Assembly (NCBI GenBank): GCA_017354895.1
Contig: CP071493.1
Span: 7,750,001-7,814,000, forward strand
Source: Podospora comata
Taxonomy: Eukaryota > Ascomycota > Sordariomycetes > Sordariales > Podosporaceae
Length of the DNA stretch: 64,000 nucleotides
Direction: 5' to 3'
Shown here: piece by piece, positions 51,801 to 63,066 of the stretch
Position numbering within the stretch: the first letter of the stretch is position 1
Layout of the letters: each line of letters starts with the position of its first letter
The notes under the pieces: model-generated
Told to the model about the DNA's origin: nothing
Database searches by the model: none
Seen by the model: only the letters and a program-made list of their open reading frames with translations
Position numbers and translations under genes: made by a program

Positions 51801-54800
51801 TCTGGAAGCACAAAACAGCTCTGCCGGCGTGATCCACTGTGGGAGCCATTTTGAATTGGGCTATCACCTTCAAACATCCGCCATCTTTCGAACGCTTTGG
51901 CCGGAGTCACCCGTTGGTTGCACCACACACCACTGCTCGATATTCTGGGCAGTTCAAGATACCTTTCCGCCTGAGCAACCCCCTCCATTTCACTGCTGCC
52001 CTCCAACTTCCAAGGCACACCACAGCTCGCCATTGATAGCACCATCCTTGTTTGATAACGCGGCTAGCGACCTTCGCAGTGACCTCTGTGGCCTGTGATG
52101 GTGTCCGGCTTTCCTCACATGCCAGCTTGGTTCTTGACTCCTTGTCAGCAGTCTTGCTCCCTTCCAAACCCAAGGGAGATATAGCCACTGTATTCCTTGC
52201 CAAAACATGCCTTGAAAACTTGGTCTCCCGAGACACAGCTCGAGCCCTCATCCATCGCTTCTCAACAGCGCCATGATTCCGAGATCATCCCACCATTTCA
52301 CCCCGCCATTATCTTATCACCCCTCAAATGAGGGGCACTGCTCATGTGTGCCCCTCTTCCGCAACACCATTGGGGTCCTTCCTCCTTGAGCGGGGGTGCA
52401 TCTGAGGAGGCATGATGAAATCTGGAGTCCCTGCATGGCCTAGCTTGCTATTGTCCCTCTGGAATGCATGCTGCATTTCGCTGCTCTCGATCTCGAAAAA
52501 GGTAGCAGTTGGGTTAGCGATGTGCATTTTGAGTTTGTTGGCTGTTCCTTGAGTTGTTCCACCCCCACGATGAAAGGGGTGGATGGAGCGGGCCCATTGG
52601 CCAGTTGACCGCGACTGACCCAGGGCTGGTGGGTATCGTGGATCCTGCTTGCGACCAACTCCACTGTTCGACATCTCCATTCCTTGAACCATGATTGATT
52701 TGCACGCAACTGGGCCGCTAAAAGCCTGCACTACCCAGTGTGCCAGTGTCGTCGGCGTCAACCGCGCAAGGGCACCACACCTAGGTAATGACAGCCCTCC
52801 CTCCTCAGTTGGCGCCAGACATTGCTGACAACCTCTTCGGCGACGGATCACCACACCGACAGCTTGGAGGGTGGTCTCAGTGTCGACAACTGCTTTCAGC
52901 TGGGTTCGGCCCAGCTCAACCCACCACCTTTCGAACAGAACACCCGAAAACATGACAATGAGAGCATATCTTATCTCATCAATTACCATAATCCTACACA
53001 TAATTACTGTCGCCTTGAATTAACCAACATCCAATCTCTTGCAATTCCGACGTTCATGCTTCCGATGCTGATGTCTGGAACAGCCAACCAACGATCTCAT
53101 CGGGAGCCTGACAAGCCTCAGGGCTGATCGCCGACAAGGGTTGTTAAACATTACCCCAGATACACTTTGCGTGCAACTGGCAAAAGTCGCAGCCACCATG
53201 TGCGGTCCCCGGTACCGCTGCGCAGTATCACTCGGGGCCAGACAGCCTCGCCCGGTGTCAACCCGCCAGTTAACTTGCTAACAGCCAGTCGTGGAAAACT
53301 GGCGGTGCATATGCCCTGCAGAGTGAGGTGGTGTTGATGCACTGCAAGCCCAGCTCAGACAAGGTCCGCGGCTGTCCGATTGACCAAGGCCTTCTCGGGT
53401 ACCTGACATGATCCGAGAATGAAGAACGACACAAACCACGAAGAAGCCTGATGATAGTATGTCGCTTTTTTTGAGTGGCCACCCATCTGTGTCACTACAC
53501 ACAACACGACGCGTGTAGAGAAGTGCATGGTATAGGAATATCTGATCTCAATATCAACAACAGCTACCACCACCACCACCACCACCACCGCACAGCTGAC
53601 CAACCAACTGTGCTGTCTCAGTCACGAGCGCTCGGATTCCAAGCCTTCTAAGAAGCGGTCCTTCAGTCTGTTCCCGTATTCAGATTGATGGGCATGAGTG
53701 GTCTACGAATCCCGCACGCATAATCTTCACCTGAGCCAACCTGTTCTGGAGACCGGTTCGAAACAAGAGGGTGTGAACCTATCATATCTCACCCTGTGAC
53801 TCCACGATCCCACTCGTGGCCCCCTGCACGCAGGGAACTGTAAGTCTTACCCCCTGTCCATCTTATGTTCCCCGAGCTCGGGAGATGCCAGACGAACTAC
53901 CTTTTCTGCAGCATTCTGCGCAGAGAGCAAGCAAGGTTCCAGATGAAGCGCTGGTCACCTGATCTGAGGACAAGCTCAACCACGCCTACCTACCTCTTAC
54001 CCCCCTTTCCATTCGAAATGTGTGTCATCCGAACGGCCAGAACGGGGGGCGGGGGTGACGGTGTCGAGAATGGCCAACCTGGTGATGCCGTCATGTTTCA
54101 CCTGTGCACACCCACCTTCTTGGTGATTGCGATCACGGGCACCACTTGAGGGGAACATCATCCACCACACCTCTTTTTCTTTTTTTGGCGCATCGGCGAT
54201 AACAAGGAAGACCGCAGATAAGGAGCGCTTATTATCCGGGAGAACGTCATCTGAGTAACACTGCCGCCGCAACGCAACCCCCGCGGGAAGCAGACAGGCA
54301 AAGGGCAGGGCAGGTCCCGGGTATTCCTTTCACGGATCAACAAAATCCAAGGTTTTCGGCAGAGTTAGATGTTTCGAAATATCAGGTTTCTTTGAGGGCC
54401 GGGCCCAGGTCCAAGGAAGGAAACGAAGTGGAAGATTGCAAAAAGGAAAACGGAGGTCCGAAACGAGGTCTGTCGGTGGTTTGTCCACGTAACTCGCCTA
54501 CGTGGGAGACCCTCATAAGACGGAGGCATCGGAAGTAGGTAGGGCTGAGCGAGGAACGCCAAAGTACGGATATGATGAACATGGGTCCGAGGTGAGTGTG
54601 AGTCGTCGCGTGTGGTCAAAAGCGCAATGTCGGTCGGTGACTGCCTACCAACCCGATGTGGAATTCCACGCGAAACTGCCCTGCGGTTGAGCGTTGCCGT
54701 CTTCACCTTTCATAACACTGTAGTACATTCACGTTATTTGCTCGTTCACACGTGTCGAATTTTATGACGTCTTGTCTCACTTTCCCAGTCGGCAACCGGC

Positions 54801-55867
54801 CAATTTGACCAGGTTGGTTTCAATGGGTTGAGGGTCGATGAACACAATCAGGTGCACTGAAGTAGGACGAGGAAAATGCCATCTTATAATTTCCCAGTGC
54901 GATTGGCACACACGAGCCACCGCCTCTGGACGGCCGCGAGGGCTGCTGCCCCCCCTCTGTCGAGTTACCATTGTGAACCTCTTAACGAATACATCAAATC
55001 CACTCCGGCCCTGGACCATGCCTCGCCCTGCCCGTGAATTTGTAATCTGTGGCGGTATTGCCACAAAACGTGGATCGGATTATGATAACGCCCATTTGTG
55101 CACACATCCTTCCTCTGTCCTTCACGCTTCCAATATGAACACGCGCATCCCATCTCTTCATGTACCTTGGACGACAAATGATGACGGACAGACACAATTC
55201 CAATGATACCCACACTCACTCCCCAATGCCCACACCCATACTTCCAATTCCAGTACGCCTCCCCGGACCCGATTTGCCCTTCCCATTCGTCAATTCCACA
55301 GCTTCCGGTTTGCCCCCTCGCCGGTTGAGTCAATGAACCATCAACGACGCGTCCTCACACTAGGCAGCCGTCGTTCATGATTCGACAACCACGTAATGGT
55401 CCAGAATCACAGCAACCCTGCAGGTAAACGCTGTAGGCAGACAGCGCGGTCCGTCGAAGGGAATGCCAAAACAGAAGTTGAGGCTCCGCCTTGCCATGTT
55501 ATTGCCGATTTCCATATTGAGGAATGCGGTGTAAGACACCGACATGATATGATGCCTTCTCTGTTGGTGTCCCTCAATCCGCCAGCCTCGTCAGGCTGTG
55601 TCCAATGAGGCAGAACTGCGCTATAGGCACTGATGGCTGGAACGCAGTGCATGCGGTGCATGTGTCTGATTTCTGCAGAGCAGCGCCCGGCACTACCCAA
55701 CGGATTTGCATTTCTATGCGCCAGCACAGTCCTGCGGGTTGTCCAGATCGCGGTAGGACTTATGGAGGGTCCGAGGTGATTGAGGCTCCTCTCTGTCACG
55801 CGACGTTACAACAGACGCCAGCCTCACCTCAATGCAGTCGAGTACCCACACAGGGATGCGTCCCCTT
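48877..55867. other. Seven-kilobase stretch without recognised genes
   Basis: Lies upstream of the SWIRM gene and downstream of the F-box gene. Open frames reach 219 codons (52342..53001 minus) but have no domains, signal peptides or splice pattern. Composition is not A+T rich, so it is not a RIP-mutated island. Simple tracts are present: runs of C then T at about 50477..50496 and eight ACC units at 53566..53589. Long untranslated leaders, regulatory DNA or non-coding RNA are possible. Confidence 0.45.
53566..53589 (+). repeat. (ACC)8 microsatellite
   Basis: Eight uninterrupted ACC units lie in non-coding DNA. On the opposite strand this is (GGT)8. Short perfect arrays like this are often length-variable between strains. 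Confidence 0.9.
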
Positions 55868-57979
55868 TCAAGTAAAGTCGTAAATCACCAGGCTCTCTCC
55901 CCCGCCTCTGTTCTGCTTCCAAACAACAATCATCTCATCATCAAACCCAACCAGATCCCGCTCTTCTGCAACATCAATTGGGTCATAGTACCGGCTCGTC
56001 CCGTTGTCCCGCCCCGGGACCCTCTCCGGCCGTATCTCCACACTCATAACATTGCTCGCCCTCGACGTGGCACCTTCCAAAGCCCACACGCGCATCTCCT
56101 CACCTCGAGAGCCCACACTGACAGCCTTACCGCGGCAGTTGACCTGACCTTGGCTGATTCCAGACGTGTGCCCCCATAGCCGATGACCAGAGGTGACCGT
56201 CAATGAGGACGGGCCAGACCGGCACAGAAAGTGGGATAAAGTGTTGTCGGGCAGGGTCGCAACGAGGTAAGGGTGGTTGTAGCACAAGGCTTTCGGCCCA
56301 CACTCGCGAGGGGCGAAACTGAAGTGAGGGGATAAGCGGCCAGGGTCCATGACTCTAGACCGGGGAGTCATGGGCGGTGTGAAGGGAGGTTCATATACGC
56401 TTGATTCGGCGGGCTCGCGGGAACCATGACCTGGCCTGGGTATATACTCAATCCAGTTGACCGGGCGACGGAACAGGAGAAGCGGGAGAGTGTGAGCGAT
56501 GGGCGTAGTTGTGATTTCCGGCATCGAGGCTGGATCATCTTGAATAGGGGGTGAAATGTGGAGATCCTGAACGCCAAAAGACCAGCCGATGTGGGTAGTC
56601 ACCGTATATGCAATTGATGCGATGACTGAAGAGTTCGTTTTCCGGATGGAGAAGGAGAGAGGTGCCTGACACGTGTGCGAGTCTAGCGATGTTAGTAGAG
56701 ACGGCGGCGGTAACACCATGGTTTTATCACAGGGCCCAGCCGTGGAGCCGCCAAAGGTGTATAGCGATACCAAAACCGCCCCGGTAGCTGTGATCAGGTA
56801 CGGGTGCGAGTACGCCATCTCAATCAGCTCGCCATTGCTGGACTTTTCGTGTCGGTATCGTCGTTTCAAGCGGCCGTCCTTGACAGACAGCCTCCACACC
56901 TCAAAGCTCCCGTCGGTGAACCCCAGCGCAATGTCCAGCAGTCCATCCACGAGCTTTACCTCATCGATGGCCATGCAGCTTGGTGCAGTGCTGTGGGCGT
57001 CCCCGTCAACTTCTGGGACCTCCACCAACCTTACATGTCCCAACAGTTTGCGGCTCCTGAGATCCCATGCGCGCAGATATCGGCTATCTGCACTGACTGC
57101 AATACCCTGAACTGCCTTTATGAAACTCCTCTGTCCTTTCTTCGAGCGTTGATGCTCGTTGAAACGTTCTTCATGAGGTGGGGTGTTCACTGTTTCCTGT
57201 CTTCCGCTTAGGCGAAGCTCAACAGCCTTACACTTGCCCTTGGCCCAGTTGTGGCGTATTCTGTATTGTCTCTTCCAGTCCATCGTCCTGCTCGGTCTGT
57301 CCTCATCGGGTGCGTAGTACAACAGCGGGTCTTCCTGTACGCCGTCGCTTTGCACGTCGCCATCGTGGTCCTCAGGCGGTGTTATACCCCCCTCCAGCCA
57401 GTCCCGCACCCCCTCCTCTTCTTCGTCCTCGGCATCTTCATCCTGGCTGCTACTGCCGGTATTGAGATCTCCCGCGTTATTGACCTTCAAATCTGTATCG
57501 AGGTCATTCCCGCAGGCTCGGTGTCCTGTTCCCCACCTGCAGGCTCGACCGAATGTGTTCTTGCTATGATTCCCACCCAGGTGTGGGCCGAAGCCTGGTA
57601 TGAGTCGGGCTCTAGGCAGCACAAAGCGATGGTAGTACAATTTCTTCCACAACTGCGAGTCGCAGGCGAGGGTATAAAATCGGCGGGAAACGGGAGAAAC
57701 GCCGAGAAGCTGGTTCAGTGAGAGAGAAGACAGGATGCGCAGAAGGAGCTCGTCAGAAAGAGGGGATATAAGGTCGGGTCCCGTATGGTGCTTCAAGCAG
57801 CTGTGCGGTTTCTGCTGTCGTGCCTGCGTGGGGTTGAAGTCTGGAACAAGGCCGAGGTTTGCGATGGTGGAGGTCGGTGTGGACCTGGAATTGTTCAGTT
57901 TTCGGCGGTGAGGCGGTCTAGGTGAGGAAGCCTCAGGATTGAAGGAATCAAGCGACCGCTTGTAGGACGGGAAAGCCAT
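55868..57979 (-). CDS. F-box protein with WD40-like repeats
   Basis: Likely substrate receptor of an SCF ubiquitin ligase. It is a single exon of 703 aa from MAFPSYKRSLDSF at 57979; the frame is open further upstream to 58168 but that part looks untranslated. The F-box is at about residues 71-118: SPLSDELLLRILSSLSLNQL, then VSRRFYTLACDSQLWKKLYY. An acidic loop (SSSQDEDAEDEEEEGVRDW) follows. The C-terminal 400 residues contain diverged beta-propeller blades: RYLRAWDLRSRKLLGHVRL, LDIALGFTDGSFEVWRLS, VSVGSRGEEMRVWAL and DLVGFDDEMIVVWK. The target proteins are unknown. Confidence 0.88.
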   Translation of the reverse strand: MAFPSYKRSLDSFNPEASSPRPPHRRKLNNSRSTPTSTIANLGLVPDFNPTQARQQKPHSCLKHHTGPDLISPLSDELLLRILSSLSLNQLLGVSPVSRRFYTLACDSQLWKKLYYHRFVLPRARLIPGFGPHLGGNHSKNTFGRACRWGTGHRACGNDLDTDLKVNNAGDLNTGSSSQDEDAEDEEEEGVRDWLEGGITPPEDHDGDVQSDGVQEDPLLYYAPDEDRPSRTMDWKRQYRIRHNWAKGKCKAVELRLSGRQETVNTPPHEERFNEHQRSKKGQRSFIKAVQGIAVSADSRYLRAWDLRSRKLLGHVRLVEVPEVDGDAHSTAPSCMAIDEVKLVDGLLDIALGFTDGSFEVWRLSVKDGRLKRRYRHEKSSNGELIEMAYSHPYLITATGAVLVSLYTFGGSTAGPCDKTMVLPPPSLLTSLDSHTCQAPLSFSIRKTNSSVIASIAYTVTTHIGWSFGVQDLHISPPIQDDPASMPEITTTPIAHTLPLLLFRRPVNWIEYIPRPGHGSREPAESSVYEPPFTPPMTPRSRVMDPGRLSPHFSFAPRECGPKALCYNHPYLVATLPDNTLSHFLCRSGPSSLTVTSGHRLWGHTSGISQGQVNCRGKAVSVGSRGEEMRVWALEGATSRASNVMSVEIRPERVPGRDNGTSRYYDPIDVAEERDLVGFDDEMIVVWKQNRGGGESLVIYDFT

Positions 57980-58311
57980 TATTGCCAGAGCCTGGCAACG
58001 CACGTGAAAGAGGATGTCGGAGTCTATCTCTTGATCGCAATCGAGAAAAGAAGTGGCACGTCGCGAATGCCGAGAAGTGCCGTTGCTTTCTCGTTGATGT
58101 TCCTGGGAAACAAAGGCGGAATTGTGGAGAAAATGCTGCTTGCTGTCAGCGGCCCGCGGTGGGTCCAAGCAAGGTGTGGGTCAAAAGGTGGTACCTGACC
58201 CTTGTCTTTCGCCAACAGCTCCCTCAGCTCCAAAACCCCGATATCACGGTTACAGTTTTTGGAGCAAATAAATACTGATAATTCGTGCTAAAACCTGATC
58301 ATGTCTGTACG
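57980..58311. other. Spacer upstream of F-box gene
   Basis: A 332-bp region with the promoter of the F-box gene. Nothing else was recognised. Confidence 0.3.
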
Positions 58312-59378
58312 TCACCTTCTCCGGCGCAAAACTCCCCAAGAGTTTAAGGGGCGGCAGAGACTCCGATCTCCAACGTGGTGCGTTGCCAGCCAAGTGAGCC
58401 ACATGAACCTGTCCGCGTCCTTCCGCAGCTCATCGACCCGATAAGCATTGGCTTCTTTCTCGCCAGACTCAACATCTCTTCATCCCTAGCATGTAAAAGT
58501 CTGGTCAGGCACCAACGCTCTCTTCTTCTCCTCCAACTCAAGACAAGCTTTCGCCGCGGCATCCGCCCTGACAGAATTCATATATACTTCATGTATCTCA
58601 TTCATCCACTCTCCCAGTCTTCCCCAGCCACTACAAAACTCCGATGCCTTTTCCAACCTCAGTGTAATCCAGCCATGCTTGAGAAGGATATCCCGTCTGG
58701 GGCCTTGCTTCCAAAAGGGCACCCCGAGCTTCTTCATTTGACGTTGCAGCGGCAACACAAAACAGAACCTCAGCCACGACCCGCAAAGTTCTCGAAACCA
58801 TGTCTTCCACTGCCGCCTAGGGGACATTGGCCCTGTCACGATGTCGAACGGGTGAGTACCGTTCTCTTTTCCGCAATAAATCTCCTGCCAGAAGAACTTC
58901 GAAGTCACTGAAACACACGAATATCGTAAAGAACCACAAAAGGGGGAGGCCCCAAGTTACCGAAAGAACGGGTTGGTTGAAGTGCCCCCCCGTCCAGCCG
59001 ATAAAGACGGCGAGAGCAGGTATGTGGATGAAGAGTCCAACTATGGCGTTAGAATGACGCGTAAACTTGCACCAATGGCAGGTTGGCGTGAGTCCTCTGA
59101 ACGACGCATCGTCTTCATCATTGTCGCAATGCTCGATCTTGGGCATGGCGAGTGAGCGAGTGAGGCCGTGCTTAAAGAGGATGAGATCGTTGGGGAGGAA
59201 GGAGGCGCGGTGCTTCTCGGGAAGTTGGTCACGACCAACAAGGCCGAAGAGGGTGTCTTCGGGGGGGGTAGCACACCATCTCTTCTGACCACTGGGTTTG
59301 CTGTTGAGCTAAGACCACTTCCTTGTTGGTTGTGACGCTCGGCTTAATAGACCTCTTTGTCGAGGGAAAGATTGCCAT
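58312..59378 (-). CDS. Uncertain gene: two-membrane-span protein, structure unresolved
   Basis: Three protein-like pieces lie in different minus frames and I could not join them with good splice sites. The first (about 59146..58850, extendable upstream to RWCATPPEDTLFGLVGRDQL at about 59280) has two hydrophobic segments, IVGLFIHIPALAVFIGW and VLSVTWGLPLLWFFTIFVCF. The second (58486..58908) reads ENGTHPFDIVTGPMSPRRQW and has an amphipathic C-terminal helix. The third ends ADRFMWLTWLATHHVGDRSL near 58312. An upstream start could be MAIFPSTK at 59378. It may be a multi-exon gene with unusual introns, a decayed gene, or contain sequence errors (an 8-nt G/C run lies at 59261..59268). The family was not recognised. 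Confidence 0.35.
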
Positions 59379-59961
59379 GATTCCTGAGTAGATAGCTGAA
59401 GGCCCGTGCGGGTGGTGTCTGGTATTGGTGTCGTGTAGCGATGGGGTTGGGAACTTTAGGTATAGAAAAACCCAACATCTATTCAAGTGTAAAAAAGTCA
59501 GTCAAAGCGTGAAGGAACATAGTCTGTACCGTGGCCGAGCTTGCTAGGTATCACACTACTCGAAAAGTCTGTCGGCTCTATCAGTTGGGTGAACAATTCA
59601 CCGCCATAAGGCACCTGAAAGCGCCAGTTGAAGATGGGGATCCAGTGACCCTCGAGTACGTACTCCCATCACCTCAGGTAGGGAATGCGTGATGTAGCAG
59701 CTTCGAGGTTCAACTCCGAAACACACCACTTGATTCCCGTGGCGACAGTGGCTGAGGTGTATTGCGGTATTGACAAGCAAAACTGATGCAGGCTGATCCG
59801 AATTGGACACATGTATCAACAGTTCATCATTGCTCCTCGTTTTTCGGCTGACGCAAAGCTCTACTCATTTTTCGTCGGCTTGTATGTTTTGTCCACAACG
59901 CTTGCCGTGGAATATCAACTCTTCAAAAGTTTCTGCCTGCCATCCTACCCCATGTTTTCAC
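59379..59961. other. Spacer downstream of second AA9 gene
   Basis: A 583-bp stretch with no recognised gene. Confidence 0.3.
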
Positions 59962-60922
59962 TCAGCCAGCCCACACAGCAGGCCCGGGAGGCTTGTACTC
60001 AAGCAACCTCATATCCTCCACTTTGACGGATCCAAGGACCATCTGATTCCCAGGAAGCCGAATCCCTTTCGTCTTGTTAGCAAGATGGAAGCATCTCTCT
60101 CCGAACCGGAGTCTTCAAGGAGGTAACTCACCTGGATCATCAATCTCATACGTCCCCGGAAACCTTGCAAAGCCGGCTGGACTCCCACCGCCCTCGCCCA
60201 TAATATTGACATGAGCACAGTTGACAAACCACTGGCTGTAGTTGTACAAGTCCGTCGGCCAGAACTGTTCGATCCGCATGAGATACTTCCCCGGTGGCGT
60301 CGTCAGCGGAATGCTAAAGTTGAACTGTTTCCCTCTGTCAGTCCCATCCACACCACGAAGAGATGGGGGTCTGAATGATCATCCATGATAACTCACATCG
60401 CCCTCCCCCGACAACAACCAAGAATTATTGTCCTTCGGCCCCGCAACCGCAATCTTGAACCAATCCCCATCCCCACGATAGTTCTCAACATCGTCCCCGG
60501 GTGCCTTCGATAGGTAAATCTGTGCGGGCCCTCTATGGTAAAACTCCCCGCCAGGCCCGTAGGCATCCCAGCTGACTCGGAACCCGACTTCACTTCCCGC
60601 AATGACATCAGCCGTGGAGGTGTTGGCCGCAGCAGCAAAGGCCTTCCTGCCGCAGGTGATGTCCTGATGGTGGACGTCCATCTGGGGTATGGTCTTGTGG
60701 TATTGGCCCCAGGGAAAGATCTCGTCTTCGTAGTGGGGACCCATGACGTCGCGGACGTAGAGCCATTCCGGGGTGGCGGTTCGGTTGACGAGGAGGATGC
60801 CCATCGTGTCTGGACTGTCAGGACAACTCGTTCGTGTTAGGCTGCGGAGGGTTGAGCTTACTATGAGCCAGCACCTCAGGCATGAAGAACCAAGCCAAAA
60901 GTCCCAGAAGTTGTGGCTTCAT
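59962..60922 (-). CDS. AA9 lytic polysaccharide monooxygenase, no CBM, axial Phe
   Basis: Secreted copper enzyme for oxidative polysaccharide cleavage. Exons are 60862..60922, 60397..60809, 60132..60324 and 59962..60065; 256 aa with all phases closing. The signal peptide MKPQLLGLLAWFFMPEVLA is followed by His20 in HNTMGILLVNRTATPEW; the junction supplies the Asn codon. The second copper His is in EFYHRGPAQIYLSKAPGD. The usual Q-x-Y of the third axial position reads YSQWFVNCAHVNI, that is Q-W-F, so the Tyr is a Phe. Other family marks are TPPGKYLMRIEQFW and ARFPGTYEIDDPGIRL, with the typical end YKPPGPAVWAG. There is no cellulose-binding module. Followed on the same strand, upstream, by a lactonase gene 572 bp away. 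Confidence 0.9.
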
Positions 60923-61493
60923 GCTGTTTGAGCTTCAGGTTATTTTCAATCCAAAAGCGCCCTATTCAAGGTGGTCAGAAACGTTCCAATCTTCTCCACG
61001 CCTTCCGCCCTCTAAATACTCCAACGTTCTGCATCGAGATCGCTCATTGGAATTAAGAAAGCAGACCAACAGTAGAGACGGCATGCCATAACCAACTCCG
61101 ACAAAGGATGGGAGTTAATATGGCGGCTATCAAAACTGTAGGATGCGGGGAACACTCTCCATCCGTTGACCGAAAGAGGATGAGAAGGATTTAAAGTGCA
61201 ACACTATTATGAGCTCGTGCCGGCAAACACAATCGGGTTTTTGTTGTGATTGTGAATGACGGATATCATACGGTACCATCCTGAACCCCCAGGGTTTGCG
61301 AAAAAAAAAAAAAAAAGGGGAAAAGGGGGTTGATTTCACTACAGCTGCACATGGTGCAATAACAGGAGAGTATCATTGAAATACGGTCAAAGCAGAAGAG
61401 TTACTATCGAATAATAACTCCTCATCAGGCAACACTCCAGCCTCACTACCGCTGTGCTCTCCCGCAGCACGTCTCGTCCACATCGGACACCGA
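60923..61493. promoter_or_regulatory. Spacer between lactonase 3' end and AA9 start
   Basis: A 571-bp region that must hold the promoter of the second AA9 gene and the lactonase 3' flank. A run of about 16 A lies at 61300..61316. No known cellulase regulator site is claimed. Confidence 0.35.
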
Positions 61494-63066
61494 CTAATAC
61501 AACCTCCCCGGAAAAGCACCCTCAGCTTTCAACCCGCCCACAAAGTACAACTCCGTCTCCGCCAACAGCACCATCCTTCCCTTCCCCGCGAACTGAAAGT
61601 TGGCCACTCCCTTGCCCAGGAATATCTTTCCAATCAGCTTCCCTGATGGACTATAAACTTGCACGCCATCTGCACAGCCCACGTAGACATTGCCCTTTGT
61701 ATCCACATTGATCCCATCTGGTATACCAGGTGTGATAAACGCAAATGTTTGTCTGTTGGACAAGGTCCCATCCCTGGAGACATCAAATCGGTAACTAATT
61801 GTGTCAGCGGGCTGTGAACGAAACAACAAAGATCAACTAACATCGTGGAAGGATTGTTATACTCCATCCCTCTGAAAGCCTGCGCTACCCCGCTGTCGGT
61901 CACATAAAGATGTGACCCCGATGGTGAGAATTGAATGCCGTTTGGCATGCTGAATCCATCCGCCACCACAGTGACGGCTCCAGTAGCCTCATTGAAACGC
62001 CACACCTGCTTTGGAAAGCCGGGTGCAGGCCGAAAATCTTGAACGAATCCGTAGGTAGGGTCGGTGAAATAGATGTCACCATTTTGGGGGTTGACTGAGG
62101 CGTCGTTGATGGAGTTGAATTGCCGACCAAAGTAGTTGTTCAGCATGACTAGGTATTCTCTTGACGTTAGCACGTGATAAGTACTCGACGCGCGGAGACT
62201 ACCTAACCGACCTTTTGTATCATAAGGAGGCTCTGGATTCATAAGGTAAATGGCAGGAGGAATGTTCTCCCCCTTTCCTTGTCCGACAAAGAGCAACTTG
62301 TTCTTGTAGTTTGTGCCCCCTATTTTGGTATTCAGTCTGATGCGTTCGTCAAGCACGTGCAAAATACAACCCTACCGTTCGGGTTCATAACCTTGGCCCC
62401 GTCAGCCGCAGTCACATCCTCAATCTGAACAGATCCTCTGGCATTTCTCTGGCTGGTGATAGCCCGTGTGATGGCAGACAATTTGATCTTCTGAATGATG
62501 GCTGATTTTTGCATCCCTGTTCCGGCAGCTGGCGCACCTGCATTCTGACAAAAGAACATTTCATCTGTGGATGGATTCCTGCATCATATGTTAGCCGAGT
62601 AGTCGTTGCCATGAGCTCAAACACGCTGTCGGTTGACTTACCACACTGGAGCCTCGTGAAACAAGGGGTCGCCATCGGTGTGGTTCAGCAGCGTCAAGGT
62701 TGGGTTGGGCCCAATAATATCCTCGAACTCCTTGCTGTAGATGTGAAAGGGCCGGGCAACTAGAGACTCTATTGTCGCATTTGGTGGTGCGAATGGCTGT
62801 GTTGGACCAGATACCGATGGTTAACTTGACATCTGGGCTGGCATGATGAAAGGGATGAAAAGATCACACACAATCCAAGCAATGAAACCTCCATATTCTG
62901 ACGGTGGAGGAACAGTCGGGAGAACATTAAAGGCCCTTTGATCGATCCTTTGTGCCTGGGCCGCAAAACTTTGCCTTTCGGCATGAAACAAGTCTGGAGT
63001 GCTGATAGCGACGCCTAGAAAGACAGCTGATGACAGGAAGCTTTTGCCGAACTGTAATGGCGGCAT
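61494..63066 (-). CDS. Secreted SMP-30/gluconolactonase-family lactonase
   Basis: Six-bladed propeller enzyme of the SMP-30/gluconolactonase (lactonohydrolase) family, which opens sugar lactones using a bound metal ion. Exons are 62872..63066, 62642..62796, 62376..62578, 62212..62319, 61842..62148 and 61494..61794; 422 aa, all phases closing. The N-terminus MPPLQFGKSFLSSAVFLGVA looks like a signal peptide. Family blocks are FNVLPTVPPPSEYGGF, HEAPVWNPSTDEMFFCQNAG (metal-binding Glu), NGGTNYKNKLLFVGQG, NNYFGRQFNSINDASVNPQN (metal-binding Asn), IYFTDPTYGF, GFSMPNGIQFSPSGSHLYVTDSG (N-G-I and metal Asp) and IPDGINVDTKGNVYVG. Junctions PSTIYRFDV and DTKVMLNNY fit the family. The exon 1 donor (GTGTGT) is less sure. 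It could hydrolyse the aldonolactones made by C1-oxidising LPMOs. Confidence 0.9.

Noticed and set aside
52342-53001. 219-codon frame in the 7-kb stretch
   Set aside because: No domain or signal sequence was seen, and other frames over the same bases are also open.
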